A DNA stretch of 64,000 nt from Eustoma russellianum (GCA_036186865.1 AP025043.1:30389996-30453995), one strand, 5' to 3'. Positions 22,710-35,523 are shown, counted from the stretch's first letter. A program made the numbers and translations. The notes: generated from the sequence alone by a model not told the origin.

Positions 22710-22930
22710 CAAATCTATCTTCCCGGATCTGAGGGGGTAACTTCTCCCCTTCGAATCTATTACTCCCGGATTCAGAACGGTAACGTCATCATACTTGCCG
22801 GGTCTATTCTTTTCCGGACCCGCATGGTCATCATCATCATCATCATTATCATCATCATCATCATCTTCATCAGGCCTATTATTTTCCGGGCCTGCACGGT
22901 CATACTGTCAGATCGCTTAACCCGGATCTG
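22710..22930. repeat. Stem-loop array in gypsy C right LTR
   Basis: Five units, each a stem of about 6 bp around a 10-12 nt tattNtttccg-like loop followed by a CGGT-like flank. Stems: CAAATC/GATCTG (22710, one mismatch), GAATC/GATTC (22753), CGGGTC/GACCCG (22799), CAGGCC/GGCCTG (22871), CAGATC/GATCTG (22909). Confidence 0.75.
22829..22871. repeat. (TCA)n microsatellite
   Basis: Imperfect TCA run with single TTA and TTC units, lying between two stem-loop units of the array. Confidence 0.9.
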
Positions 22931-25156
22931 AGCGGGTTCATACTTGCCAAGTTCATACTCACACACGGTACCGGTGGGGAAACATTCTTTTCAAAACATA
23001 ATCATCTTTTGAAAACGTTTTTCATCATTCTTTCTCATAAAAAGATATGCTGCAAATCATGTACGTGACGATGATGCTATGCATGACATGTAACGTGCAA
23101 ACGACGGCATAATGCATGACGTACACGAGTGAACACATTTCGTCGCCATGCTGGAAATTTCCAGCTTAGTAGCGTCTACTTCTCTTTAGGAATTTCCTAC
23201 TAAAATGCACGTTTTAGACCCATTGGGTCACATGTCCTTCTTCGTAAATGTCATAAGTGAATGCCATGCATGCATTGTGGAGTTACGATGTCGATAAAGG
23301 ACTCATTTGCTCTTTTCTATAAAACGGTGTAACCTGAATTCTGAAATAACCATATTTTACTATAAAATTTATTGTGACCAATCCTTTAATCTTTTTCTGG
23401 AAATTCCAACTCTCCATCTTAATAAACTCATTGGGCTAGCATCCTGTCAAAATTTAGCCCAATTACAATTTCCTAAGGCCCTTTTCCAGATCATGCAACT
23501 TGTTACACAAATTCTGTCCATCCAGCACATTTCAATTTGACCCGTTTTACTAGAAAATTTATTAAAAATAAACCACAACTTATTTTGACAAAATTCCAAC
23601 TGCCACCTTTGTTTTATTCATGAGGTTAGTATCGTAGCGAAAATTAGTGGATTTTCAAACCTCTAAGGCCCATTTTTAGGCTACCAAACACGTTTCTTAA
23701 ATTCTGTCAAGTACAACATTATCCAGCAGGACTAATATTAGTAGAAAATTCATTAAAAATAAATCGTGGCTCTTTTTAATGAGATTCCAACTCTCACATC
23801 TAACAAACAAAATCAATGAAATTGAAGGTTCTTAAGATCCCCTTTCTGGTCTCTCATTACAGCCCAAAATTTCGGTCCAGCTCCAGAAATTTTCTAGTGA
23901 CCATATGTTATTGCTTAATGTCCTTAGCTTACATTTTTGTCACCCACACTTAGCAAAAATTTTGGGATGAACACACGCACCCTTCACCAACAGTCTCATC
24001 CTTCGGTGCATGCAAGAAAATGAAGTAACCACAAGCATATTAGGCTTAACACACAACAAGAACAAAGCTTGTCTCCACTTCTTCACTAAGTTGGCATTTT
24101 TCATGTAGAATCACACATGTCCCCCTTAACCCTCCTACCGTGAGCCTCTTATCATGAAGAGGGAGTATCTTTAACACATCTGACCTAGATTAGCCCATAA
24201 TAATGCATGTAGTCCACAAAGAACACATCTTTGGAACAAGATCTCATTCCTACACACCAAAACAGCGTAGGCCGAAAGTTGTGGGCATTCAACTTATTAT
24301 TTTACAACTAAGGTTAAATCTTAAGTACATCTAGCCATTCATGCACACACTTTCACATCCAAACCATAAGGAGTATAGTGTACTTGCCTTTAAAGCATTT
24401 TGTGCGGGATGGTTGACACAAGAGGCACTTCTCCCTTTCTTTTCCTATCACACACGGCATAAGGCTTTCGTTTAGCCATTCCTTAGATTACGTAATACAT
24501 CTTATAGTAAGAATGAAGGGTTTTTACCATTTGCATCTTGAGGGGTTTGAGAATGATCCACTTTTGCTACGATACACTCCTTCTTCTATCACCTTGAGGC
24601 TTCCTCCTAGTGCCGTGATAGTCACGGTTTTCTTCAAAGAAAAGAAGGCTTGTAAGCTTCAATCCTCTAAAATGTATCTTATTAGCAACTATGGAGAGTG
24701 ATCTTACCTAGGCAAATCTTGAGTTGGGGAAACTCTTGGCCTTCTTTTGTTCAAGGCTTCACCCGATTATTAGAGGGGAGGAATGGTAGGTTGAAAGCCA
24801 CTTCATAATGGAGGCTTGTTTGTAGGGAATTAAGGAGGCTTAGTTGATAGAAGAGCTATTACTCCTCTCCTTGGAATAATGCAGCCGGCGGCTGCTCATG
24901 GGGAAGGGAAAAACTTTCTCCAATATAAGAAAATAAGAAGAGGCTCTTTACCTTCCAACCATATTTCCCACTTAAGGGTTCTTGATCAATTGTAGGTTGA
25001 GATCACTTATTCCTAAAGTCTTAAGGCCGAATATGCACACATACATTCCATGTATGTGTTTTCCTCAATGATGCATCTATGGGTGTTTAGTCCCTATCTT
25101 ATCTATTCAATCACTCTTCCATAAATCCTCTAGGTTGTACCCTTTTTGTAGGTATA

Positions 25157-25160
<4 letters not shown>

Positions 25161-25210
<50 letters not shown>
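25161..25210. repeat. (AT)n microsatellite in gypsy C right LTR
   Basis: About 50 bp of pure AT; the left LTR has only about 24 bp at the same place. Confidence 0.95.
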
Positions 25211-25213
<3 letters not shown>

Positions 25214-26158
25214 TACTCCTAAGTGTATTCCCTCTAATTCCTCATAATCCTTATTTATAGACGTGTGGCTATATGTATTATTTCGTATATATATATATAG
25301 GTGTGCATAATTATATACACGCACTCATGTATGTATATATATATATATATCTATATTTCTTTTTCCTTTTTGAGATAAGTCATAATCTTCAAAATATTCT
25401 CTTTTTCCTGTATTAGCAAGTGTACGCGTACGCACACATATAATATACTCCTTTGAAACTTATTTTATTGCCGTTCATTTATACCTTGAGTTGTATATGT
25501 ATACACATACACCAATATGCATACTCACGTTCTACTCCTAATCTGCCCATGACCTGGGCCTTATCATTGCAATCTCAATACCTGAACATAGGCGTAAGCT
25601 TAGGTTTCTGAAATTCACTAAGTAGCAGGAAATTTCTTAAGGTTGCAAGTTTTTCTATATGGCCCCTTAGGTGTAAGTTTCACCGTGTTGTAATGCCTAT
25701 ACCACGTGTGATGCCACTTATTCTTTGTCAAATCAAATTTACTGCACTTTTAAGGTTTGTATCCAGGTTCTGCTGATCTTACCTCCAAATGTTACTCATC
25801 GGCCATATTGGATGAAGTGGGTTCTTAACATCGTATTTAGGCTCAGTTTATGGTGTATACATATTTCTAGATGTATGCCCATACCACATATGTTTGAGCA
25901 TATCACATAATTCAACTTCTTGTTAAGGTTGCCTAAAATACTTCTTCCATTATTTCTCCATTCTTAGACTCTCACTTACACCTATATGTAGTTTCAATCC
26001 CCCCTCTTACTTCATGCTTTGCACTTGGGTATGCTAATTGCCTTAAATTCTATATAATCATGGATAAGCCGGTGATGTCTTCCTTCCGAGGTCTCCTTAT
26101 CCTATCGTACTTCCCTTCCTACCTTAGTTGCTATGTTAGTTTGGAGCGGGGTACAACA

Positions 26159-26953
26159 CTATCATCCTTAGGTCATCGTTATCCGATTTAGAATCACTAT
26201 CATCTACGTGATCGGAGGGAGGGGAGACGTATTTATTTGATTTAAAAGCAATAGCTTTACCTTGTTTAGATGACTCCGATTTCCGTATGGTGAGTTTATT
26301 CTCATAAACTTTAAGTGGTCCGATTAGTTCTTTCATCTTTCTTGACTTAGTTTCCTTGCTTTCTTCTATTGCGGTCACTTTAGGGTCCCATTCGGAAGGA
26401 AGGCTTCGTAGGACTTTCTGTACCTTTTCCTGCGTGGTAAAAACTTTACCAAGAGACTCAAGAGAATTGTAGATGTTAGTCAAACGAAGATCCATATCAA
26501 CAATAGACTCATTAGGAAATAATTTAAACGACTCAAGTGTGGACATAAGCATGTTTATTTTTGACTCTTTTACTTGACTCGTGCCCTCGTGTTTCATTTC
26601 TAGTATCCTCCACATTTCTTGTGCACTCGAACAGTTTGAAACATAACTAGACTCACTTTTACTTAATCCGTTTAGGAGCAATTGCATAGCTTTAGCATTC
26701 ATACTAAGTTTCTTTTATCGTCACTCGTATATTCTTGTCTCGGATTAACAACTTCTAATGTGACTCCGTCTACGGTAGATAACTTAGATGGGACAAAAGG
26801 ACCATCTTCAATGATTGACTAAAGATCTATATCTATAGCCATAAGAAAAAGCTTCATTCTAAGTTTTCACTGAATAAACGACTCACCGTCAAAAAGTGGA
26901 GGCCTTTGGCTCGACATACCTTCTTGCTCGATTTTGAGATTTGTGGTTGCCAT
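26159..26953 (-). pseudogene. Copia A internal 1: gag fragment fused to integrase scrap
   Basis: Copia sequence resumes at the ctatc duplication. After about 12 bp of integrase sequence (to 26170) it jumps straight to gag, so the intervening integrase N-terminus, protease and gag C-terminus are deleted. Stretch 26136-26702 encodes UBN2-type gag: MNAKAMQLLLNGLSKSESSY, WRILEMKHEGTSQVKESKIN, LRSLPSEWDPKVTAIEESKE. Bases 26703-26953 encode the gag N-terminus (SIIEDGPFVPSKL, DGVTLEV), with a frameshift near 26710. The gag start lies just inside the PBS. Confidence 0.85.
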
Positions 26954-26980
26954 CTCACTGAATCGTTGGATTCCTTGAAG

Positions 26981-26996
26981 TGAGTCTCATACCACT
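26981..26996 (-). promoter_or_regulatory. Damaged primer binding site of copia A internal 1
   Basis: Minus-strand TGGTATGAGAC instead of TGGTATCAGAGAC in the sister copy; a short deletion has removed part of the tRNA-Met match. Confidence 0.75.
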
Positions 26997-29900
26997 TGTA
27001 GGATCTGCAAGGCACCACTAGAAGGGGGGTTAAATAGGTGGTGCGGAAAGTGTGGTTTTTAAAATTTGTTTAAAACTAAACAACTCAACTTCTGAAAAAA
27101 GATTCTGTTTCCAGGATCAGTTTTAAAACGTTTTTAAAACCAGGTTATAGGTCTCCAAAACTTCTGAAATTTTGAGAGAACTTAGCCTCAGATGTTATGA
27201 GGGTCCCCTAAAAATTTCAAATTAAAATTAAACCTTTAACCCCTTCAAAAACCGTTGGTGATCAGATTGCGCGAATCTTCCAGAAACGGTAGACGGTTTT
27301 GAAAAATTTATTCCTATTTGTGTGTAAGTCAAAATGCACTGAAAATTTAACCACTATTTAAGTGTATTGAAACAGTTTTGCAAAATTCTTTTGGGAAGTA
27401 GGTCAATTACAATCAAAGTCTCAACCTTTGCAAGTCTGAGAATCAGACTGCACTAGTCTCAGAACTTTTGATGCTTGATCGACTTATACTTATTCAAAAG
27501 GGTTGAAACTTGTGCCAAATTAACCCTAGAACGTGTGGCTATGTTTCTGGAAATTTTTGTGATTTTTGAAAGTCGTTTACTATTTTAAGGACGCCAACAA
27601 AAAGAATAAACTGTGCAGTAACAGAAAGTAAATGCTGAAAGTAAATGACACCAAGAATTTTATACTGGTTCGGTTATAAACAACATACTCCAGTCTTCAA
27701 GGAACACCTTCCTTGGTTCACACTAGTCACACACACGTAATACACCTTACCACAGGGTTGATGGAGTTACACACCAACTCCAACCCTTTACAAACCTTGT
27801 ACGTTGAACACAATATGCACGAACACCACCACCTCGCAAGAATGAAGATTGATCACACCTTGATCAATCTTTTACAAAGATATGGAATATGTGGTGGTCT
27901 ATATCAAGCCTATTCGAGATTGAAAAATATGAATACAATAGGCTTTCAAGAAGAAAGAAAGAAAGAGAGTGTAGAAGAAGAGGCTTAGGCGTTTTTGATC
28001 ACTTGTTTTGCAATGCTTGTGCTTGTCTTGTTTTTGCTCATCTTCTTTCCTTTTAATGTTGTTGCAGCCGTCCCCCCTTGGTATAGTCCCCCTCTTGAAA
28101 ATTATCTTCTAAGTCCTTGGGAGAATGTGAGACATCATTGTGACATGGACTTGCCTACTTGGCATCTTCTTATTGGATGATCATTTAAGCTTTGCTTACT
28201 TGGCACTTCATGATTGGTTGGATAGTGTCATCATTTTATGACTTGGAAAATCTGAATATATCACTTAAACATGTGCCAATATCAATCATAAAATTATTTC
28301 CATAATGCACAAGATTGTCACATAAATTGCAAGACCAAATTCCCTCCTTGCTAAGACACAAAAATCGGCCATAATGGTTTTACCATGCTGAATTTTCAGC
28401 ATGTGTTACATGGTTGTACAATTCAAAATATTACCATTTTTTTTATTTTTCTTTTTGAAATAAATCACCAATTTATGGTAAATATCTTTATCACATTGGA
28501 AATGAACTTGGACACTTTTAAGTTCAAGAATTCGGCCATGACATGTCACACACATGCTGAAAAATTTTCAGCATGTGTGATATATAAAATATCACACTTT
28601 ATGAATTTAAATAATATTCAAATTACTTCCATTTCTTCTTCCAATGAATCACATAATTCAAGATGATAAAATATGTCATATTAAAGTTCAAAAATCGGCC
28701 AACCAAGCTTAGCATGCTGAAATTTTCAGCATGTGTTATAAGTGAGACAAAGTTTGAAATCTTACCATTTGTAGCTTCTCTCTTTAATTCACCAACATTG
28801 TATGATTGATTCTTGACAAATAAATATGCCAACAAGGCTCCAAATAAGCTCCATCTCAGCTATAGGGGCGTTGCATAGAGTATGTGCATGTACTGAAATT
28901 TATTTTTGCTAATTTTGTAAAATAATGCACATTTAATAATACACACATGTTATATTCCAATCAGCCCTTAATTTAATTTTCTAGAACACTTTAATATGTA
29001 TAACATATGTAAAAAGTGTCTAGATACGTGTCATATGATGTACCAAAAACGTTCCATGTGTTGTGTGCGTAGAAAACTGAATTTTCAATATTTATCGATT
29101 ACCCGATTTCTCTCCAATTATATTCCAACTTTTTACACATGTTATATATATTATGTTACACATAATATATATAATATATACTTTAAATCTCAGCCCTTGG
29201 CTGGTCTAAAGTGGCGCCATTTATCATGTGTCAAAATTAAAATTGGAATCTTCACATTTTGGCCTTAATGTGGGGTGATTTGTGTGTGCCAACATGGAAA
29301 GTATTTTTGGCTGAAATATAGTCATGTGAACGAAATTTTAAAGAATTTTTGGAGTATAGGGGCTGGCCATTTATTTATAGCAAGTACGTGACACGTTGGC
29401 GAAGTTTCGGCATTCGCTCGATACGACAATTTTTGGTTTAGAACCTTTTAACGTGTCGTATTTAATTTGTCATCATCATGACTTATATCATATGATATTA
29501 GACCAGAATATACGCATAAATATGAGTTAAGTATAGTGGTGTGACCTTAACGTACGTACGTAAAATATATAACGTGTCGGTAGTACGTTGGAATACATGT
29601 GTATGTGCCTTTTTCAAAAAATCTGAAAATATATGTAATATATGTGTATATGGCGTGTCACATTAAAGAGGGGAGGAGGAGAAAACTTTCCTTCCTTAGC
29701 TTTGTCGCCTTTGTGCCTTTTCCAAATGTGGCTTCCTTTAATGAACTACTTAGTTTAATAAACTAAGTACTTCACTTAATGAACTAGTTTAGTTCATTAA
29801 TGGTGGCACCTGAAAATAGTATAAACACAACAAATGTTTGCCATATGATGTAAGCTTTAACGCTTCATGGCTCGTTAGTCTGGCAACATTATATATAAGC

Positions 29901-30010
29901 TAAATAAGGCAAGTAATAGCAAAGTATCATGCATACATGTACACGTTTGTATATATATTATGCATTTAAGTCACTTATTTTGACATCACTCAAACCCCTT
30001 TTTCTCTACA
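26997..30010 (-). repeat. Copia A LTR 2 (middle LTR), 3014 bp
   Basis: Serves both as 5' LTR of internal region 1 and 3' LTR of internal region 2. Ends TGTAGGATCTGC and TTTCTCTACA. Collinear with LTR 1, with small deletions near 27354 and 29940. Palindrome trio near 28385-28405, 28550-28582 and 28712-28734. No genes recognised. Confidence 0.92.
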
Positions 30011-30200
30011 ATCTCCCCCTTTTGATGACTTTCAAAATAACTTATGCACATGATTTAAATGCCATCGCTCCCCCTTCAAACATGCACAAATTTGAAATTT
30101 GAATTTCAAATTTCAAATCCGGCTCCCCCTTGATTTGTGCAATCAGCATCAATTAGTGTCTCTCTCCCCCTTAAATCATGCTTTCTCTCCCCCTTTATTT
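30011..30200 (-). promoter_or_regulatory. Polypurine tract ladder, copia A internal region 2
   Basis: AAAAGGGGGAGAT on the minus strand abuts LTR 2; further purine runs near 30069, 30124, 30164 and 30189 match the ladder in internal region 1. Confidence 0.65.
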
Positions 30201-30252
30201 TGGAAAGTAAATGAAAAGATTCCTGTAAATAAGGAAAGCAAATCACGTCAAA

Positions 30253-31670
30253 TCAACTCATATCAACCGAAATCATGCCTAATTTAGGACGAAAAGATTC
30301 AAATGTGGCTTGATTTAAGGCTTTTGTAAAGATGTCCTCTACTTGTGCTTCTGTGCGTACGTGATCTATGACGATATCACCATTGTTTACGTGATCACGA
30401 AGAAAGTGATAGCTTACTTCTATATGCTTAGCCTTAGAATGTAACACGGGGTTCTTAGACAAATTAATGGCACTCATACTATCACAATATATAGGAATTC
30501 TATTTACGGTAATTCCAAAGTCCGAGAGTTGTTGTTTTATCCACAACAACTGTGTGCAACAAAGGCTAAGTGCCATGTACTCAGCCTCAATAGTGGACAA
30601 AGCAACGCTTGCTTGCTTTTTGGAAAACCATGAAATGAGTGAGTTTCCTATAAATTGGCAAGTCCCACTCGTGCTTTTTCTATCTATTTTGCAGCCACCA
30701 TAATCTGCATCAGTATAAGCATGTAAGTCAAATGTAGAATCCTTATCGTACCAAATTCCTAAGGTGGGCGTGTGCTTAATATAACAGAATATTCTTTTTT
30801 CCGCATTATAATGAGACACCTTAGGTTGACTCTGAAATCGTGTGCACATGCATACACTAAACATGATATCAGGCCTACTAGCAGTTAAATATAGCAAAGA
30901 TCCTATCATAGATCGATACAAGCCATTATCAACGTCTTTACCATGTTTGTCTTTGTCTAATTTAGTAGTGACACTCATAGGGGTGGGGGATGGTTTCAAA
31001 TTTTCAAAGTTAAACTTTTTAATCATGTCATTGACATATTTTGCTTGACTTATGTGAATCCCTTTACTTGTTTGCTTAATCTGCAAGCCAAGAAAATAAT
31101 TAAGTTCACCAACCATAGACATTTCAAATTCAGATTTCATGCAATTTTCAAAATCTTCGACAAGTCTATGTGAGGTAGAACCGAAAATAATGTCATCAAC
31201 GTAGATTTGGATAATAAGTAAATCCGATTTATCTTGTTTCAAAAATAGTGTACTATCTATAGTACCTCATTTAAAACCTTTTTGTAAAAGGAAAGTAGCA
31301 AAACGATCATACCATTCTCTCGGTGCTTGCTTTAGGCCGTATAGTGCCTTCTTTAGTTTGTACACGTGATCGGGATGTTTCAAATCTTCATAACCGGGTG
31401 GTTGCTTCATGTATACTTCTTCTTGTATAAATCCGTTTAGGAATGCACTTTTTACGTCCATTTGATATAATCTGAAATCTTTCATGCAAGCAATAGCAAG
31501 TAATAGTCGTATAGCTTCTAAACGCTACGGGTGCAAATGTTTCATCGTAGTCAATTCATTCTTCTTGATTATATCCTTGTGCTACAAGTCTCGCTTTATT
31601 TCTAACAACCTTTCCTTCTTCATTCATTTTATTCCTAAACACCCACTTTGTGCCTATTATAGTCCGAGTT
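30253..31670 (-). pseudogene. Copia A internal 2: RT and RNase H
   Basis: A 329-codon open stretch (30253-31242) runs from the catalytic IQIYVDDIIFGST through YTDADYGGCKIDRKSTSG to the normal pol end (FRPKLGMISVDMS) without a stop, better kept than internal region 1. Stretch 31267-31485 is the preceding RT part (YQMDVKSAFLNGFIQEEVYM, LKKALYGLKQAPREWYDRF). Bases 31486-31662 encode the RT start (FRNKMNEEGKVVRNKARLVA). Near 31663 the sequence jumps into the gag zinc-knuckle region, removing all of integrase and protease. It cannot be autonomous. Confidence 0.9.
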
Positions 31671-32582
31671 TGCCAAATTCATAACATTTAACATTTTTAT
31701 CATTTGACTTGTTCTTATTTGTCTTGGATGTAGTACCCTTATTTTTGTTTCTGAATGACCTTCTCATAGATTTTCTTCAGCCTTTAGCCAATAGAATTAG
31801 GTCATCGTTATCCGATTCACAATCACTATCATCTACGTGATCGGAGGGAGGGGAGACGTATTCATTTGATTTAAAAGCAATAGCTTTACCTTGTTTAGAT
31901 GACTCCGATTTCCGTATGGTGAGTTTATTCTCATAAACTTTAAGTGGTCCGATTAGTTCTTTCATCTTTCTTGACTTAGTTTCCTTGCTTTCTTCTATTG
32001 CGGTCACTTTAGGGTCCCATTCGGAAGGAAGGCTTCGTAGGACTTTCTGTACCTTTTCCTGCGTGGTAAAAACTTTACCAAGAGACTCAAGAGAATTGTA
32101 GATGTTAGTCAAACGAAGATCCATATCAACAATAGACTCATTAGGAAATAATTTAAACGACTCAAGTGTGGACATAAGCATGTTTATTTATGACTCTTTT
32201 ACTTGACTCGTGCCCTCGTGTTTCATTTCTAGTATCCTCCACATTTCTTGTGCACTCGAACAGTTTGAAACATAACTAGACTCACTTTTACTTAATCCGT
32301 TTAGGAGCAATTGCATAGCTTTAGCATTCATACTAAGTTTCTTTTATCGTCACTCGTATATTCTTGTCTCGGATTAACAACTTCTAATGTGACTCTGTCC
32401 ACGGTAGATAACTTAGATGGGACAAAAGGACCATCTTCAATGATTGACCAAAGATCTATATCTATAGCCATAAGAAAAAGCTTCATTCTAAGTTTCCACT
32501 GAATAAACGACTCACCGTCAAAAAGTGGAGGCATTTGGATCGACATACCTTCTTGCTCGGTTTTGAGATTTGTGGTTGCCAT
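31663..32582 (-). pseudogene. Copia A internal 2: gag with broken zinc knuckle
   Basis: Stretch 32328-32582 is the gag N-terminus (EGMSIQMPPLFDGESFIQWK, LRMKLFLMAIDIDLWSIIED), and 31777-32181 the following part (MLMSTLESFKLFPNESIVDM, LRSLPSEWDPKV, SDHVDDSD). Stops and a frame change separate them. Towards 31663 the minus strand still encodes the zinc-knuckle start, but the second cysteine reads as phenylalanine and the rest of the CCHC motif is deleted. Nearly identical to 26159-26953. Confidence 0.85.
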
Positions 32583-32607
32583 CTCACTGAATTGTTGGAT
32601 TCCTTGA

Positions 32608-32627
32608 AGTGAGTCTCTGATACCACT
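32608..32627 (-). promoter_or_regulatory. Primer binding site of copia A internal 2 (initiator tRNA-Met)
   Basis: Minus-strand TGGTATCAGAGACTCACTTC two bases inside LTR 3. Confidence 0.9.
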
Positions 32628-35523
32628 TGTAGGATCTGCAAGGCACCACTAGAAGGGGGGGTTGAATAGGTGGTGCGGAAAGTGTGGTTTTTAAAATTTG
32701 TTTAACTAAACAACTCAACTTCTGAAAACAGATTCTGTTTCCAGGACCAGTTTTAAAACGTTTTTAAAACCAGGTTATAGGTCTCCAAAACTTCTGAAAT
32801 TTTGAGAGAACCTAGCCTCAGATGTTATGAGGGTCCCCTAAAAATTTCAAATTAAAATTCAACCTTTAACCCCTTCAAAAACCGTTGGTGATCAGATTGC
32901 GCGAATCTTCCAGAAACGGTAGACGGTTTTGAAAAATTTATTCCTATTTGTGTGTAAGTCCAAATGCTCTGAACATTTAACCACTAACTCCTTATATATT
33001 TTATTTAAGTGTGTTGAAACAGTTTTGCAAAATTCTTTTGGGAAGTAGGTCAATTACAATCAAAGTCTCAACCTTTGCAAGTCTGAGAATCAGACTGCAC
33101 TAGTCTCAGATCTTTTGATGTTTGATCGACTTATACTTATCCAAAAGGGTTGAAACTTGTGCCAAACTAACCCTAGTATGTGTGGCTATGTTTCTGGAAA
33201 TTTTTGTGATTTTTGAAAGTAGTTTACTATTTTTAAGGACGCCAACAAAAAGAATAAACTGTGCAGTAACAGAAAGTAAATGCTGAAAGTAAATGGCACC
33301 AAGAATTTTATACTGGTTCGGTTATAAACAACCTACTCTAGTCTTCAAGGAACACCTTCCTTGGTTCACACTAGTCACACACACGTAATACACCTTACCA
33401 CAGGGTTGATGGAGTTACACACCAACTCCAACCCTTTACAAACCTTGTACGTTGAACACAATATGCACGAACACCACCACCTCGCAAGAATGAAGATTGA
33501 TCACACCTTGATCAATCTTTTACAAAGATATGGAATATGTGGTGGTCTATATCAAGCCTATTCAAGGTTGAAAAATATGAATACAATAGGCTTTCAAGAA
33601 GGAAGAAAGAAAGAAAGAGAGTGTAGAAGAAGAGGCTTAGGCGTTTTTGATCACTTGTTTTGCAATTCTTGTGCTTGTCTTTTTTTGCTCATCTTCTTTC
33701 CTTTTAATGTTGTTGCAGCCGTCCCCCCTTGGTGTAGTCCCCCTCTTGGAAAGTATCTTCTAAGTCCTTGGGAGAATGTAAGAATCATTGTGACATGGAC
33801 ATGCCTACTTGGCATCTTCTTATTGGATGATCATTTAAGCTTTGTTTACTTGGCACTTCATGATTGGTTGGATAGTGTCATCATTTTATGACTTGGAAAA
33901 TCTGAATATATCACTTAAACATGTGCCAATATCAATCATAAAATTATTTCCATAATGCACAAGATTGTCATATAAATTGCAAGACAAAATTCCTTCCATG
34001 CTAAGACACAAAAATCGGCCATAATGGTTTTACCATGCTGAATTTTCAGCATGTGTTACATGGTTGTACAATTCAAAATATTACCATTTTTCTTTGATTT
34101 TTCTTTTTGAAATAAATCACCAATTGATGGTAAATATCTTTATCACAATGGAAATGAACTTGGACACTTTTAAGCTCAGGAATTCGGCCATGACATGTCA
34201 CACACATGCTGAAAAAGTTTCAGCATGTGTGATATATAAAATATCACACTTTATGAATTTAAATAATATTAAAATTACATCCATTTCTTCTCCCAATCAA
34301 TCACATAATTCATGATGATAAAATATGTCATATTAAAGTTCAAAAATCGGCCACCTAAGGTTACCATGCTGAAATTTTCAGCATGTGATATAAGAGAGAT
34401 AAATTTTGAATTCTTACCATTTGTAGCTTCTCTCTTCAATTCACCAACATTGTATGATTGATCCTTGACCAATCAATTATGCCAACAAGGCTCCAAATAA
34501 GCTCCATCTCAGCTGTAGGTGGCGTTTCAATGAGGATGTGGATGTGCTGAAATTTATTTTTGCTAACTTTGTAAAATAACGCACATTTAATAATACACAC
34601 ATGTTATATTCCAATCAGCCCTTAATTTAATTTTCTAGAACACTTTAAGATGTATAACATATGTAAAACATGTCTAGATACGTGTCATATGATGTACCAA
34701 AAACTTAAATCTCAGCCCTTGGCTGGTCTAAAGTGGCACCATTTATCATGTGTCAAAATTAAAATTGAAATCTTCACATTTTGGCCTTAATGTGGGGTGA
34801 TTTGTGTGTGCCAACATGGAAAGTATTTTTGGCTGAACATATAGTCATGTGCACGAAATGTTTAAGAATTTTTGGAGTATAGGGGCTGGCCATTTATTTA
34901 TAGCAAGTACGTGACACGTTGGCGAAGTTTCGGTATTCGCCCGATACGACAATTTTTGGTTTAGAACCTTTTAGCGTGTCGTATTTAATTTTTCATCACC
35001 ATGACTTATATCATATGATATAAGACCTGAATATACTCATAAATATGAGTTAAGTATAGTGGTGTGACGTTAACGTACGTACATAAAATATATAACGTGT
35101 CGGTAGTACGTTGGAATACATGTACGTGTGCCCTTTTTCAAAAAATCTGGAAATATATGTATTATATATGTATGTGGCGTGTATATATTAATGAGGGAAG
35201 GAGGAGAAGACTTTCCTTCCTTAGCCTTGTTGCCTTTGTGCCTTTTCCAAATGTGGCTTCCTTTAATGAACTACTTAGTTTCATTAACTAAGTACTTCAC
35301 TTAATGAACTAGTTTAGTTCATTAATGGTGGCACCTGAAAATAGTATAAACACAATAAATGTTTGCCATATGATGTAAGCTTTAACGCTTCATGGCTCGT
35401 TAGTCCGGCAACATTATATATAAGCTAAATAAGGCAAGTAATAGCAATGTATCATGCATACATGTATATATCATGCATTTAAGTCACTTATTTTGAAATC
35501 ACTCAAACCCCCTTTTCTCTACA
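32628..35523 (-). repeat. Copia A LTR 3 (outer 5' LTR), 2896 bp
   Basis: Ends TGTAGGATCTGC and TTTTCTCTACA. Collinear with LTR 1 apart from small indels and a deletion of about 133 bp near 34703 (equivalent to 4828-4960 of LTR 1), which removes an AT-rich palindromic stretch. Palindromes near 34038, 34205 and 34365 are kept. No genes recognised. Confidence 0.92.

Larger units (their letters stand above)
17769..26158 (-). mobile_element. Gypsy C: gag-only (TR-GAG-like) LTR element nested in copia A
   Basis: Direct LTRs (17769-20732 and 21913-26158) flank an internal region of only 1180 bp that carries polypurine tract, one gag remnant and an iMet PBS, with no protease, RT, RNase H or integrase and no room for them. 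Perfect 5-bp target duplication. This is the layout of non-autonomous TR-GAG elements known from plants, with unusually long LTRs. LTR termini and gag resemble gypsy D and F, so a D-like element is the plausible source of pol proteins. Confidence 0.85.
21913..26158 (-). repeat. Gypsy C right (5') LTR, 4246 bp
   Basis: From TGTGGCGCACC to GGGGTACAACA. Carries the stem-loop array (22710-22930), a TCA microsatellite inside it, a 50-bp AT run (25161-25210) and long AT-rich tracts. First bases (tgcacccgccgtacttcac) match the LTR ends of D and F. No genes recognised. Confidence 0.9.
2749..35523 (-). mobile_element. Copia A: tandem LTR-internal-LTR-internal-LTR Ty1/copia element with nested insertions
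   Basis: Three LTRs in the same orientation (2749-5799, 26997-30010, 32628-35523) separate two internal regions, each with an iMet-type PBS next to its right-hand LTR and polypurine tracts next to its left-hand LTR. The outer ends carry one perfect 5-bp target duplication, so the array behaves as a single insertion into gypsy D. Internal region 1 (5800-26996) is interrupted by gypsy B and C; internal region 2 is 30011-32627. Each internal region has its own large deletion of integrase, protease or gag sequence. Domain order (integrase before RT) makes it Ty1/copia. Pol motifs, multiple polypurine tracts and palindrome-rich LTRs suggest the Sirevirus genus. Confidence 0.85.

Noticed and set aside
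22829..22871. TCA run as a CRISPR-like or regulatory repeat
   Set aside because: Simple microsatellite; plant sequence, no spacers.
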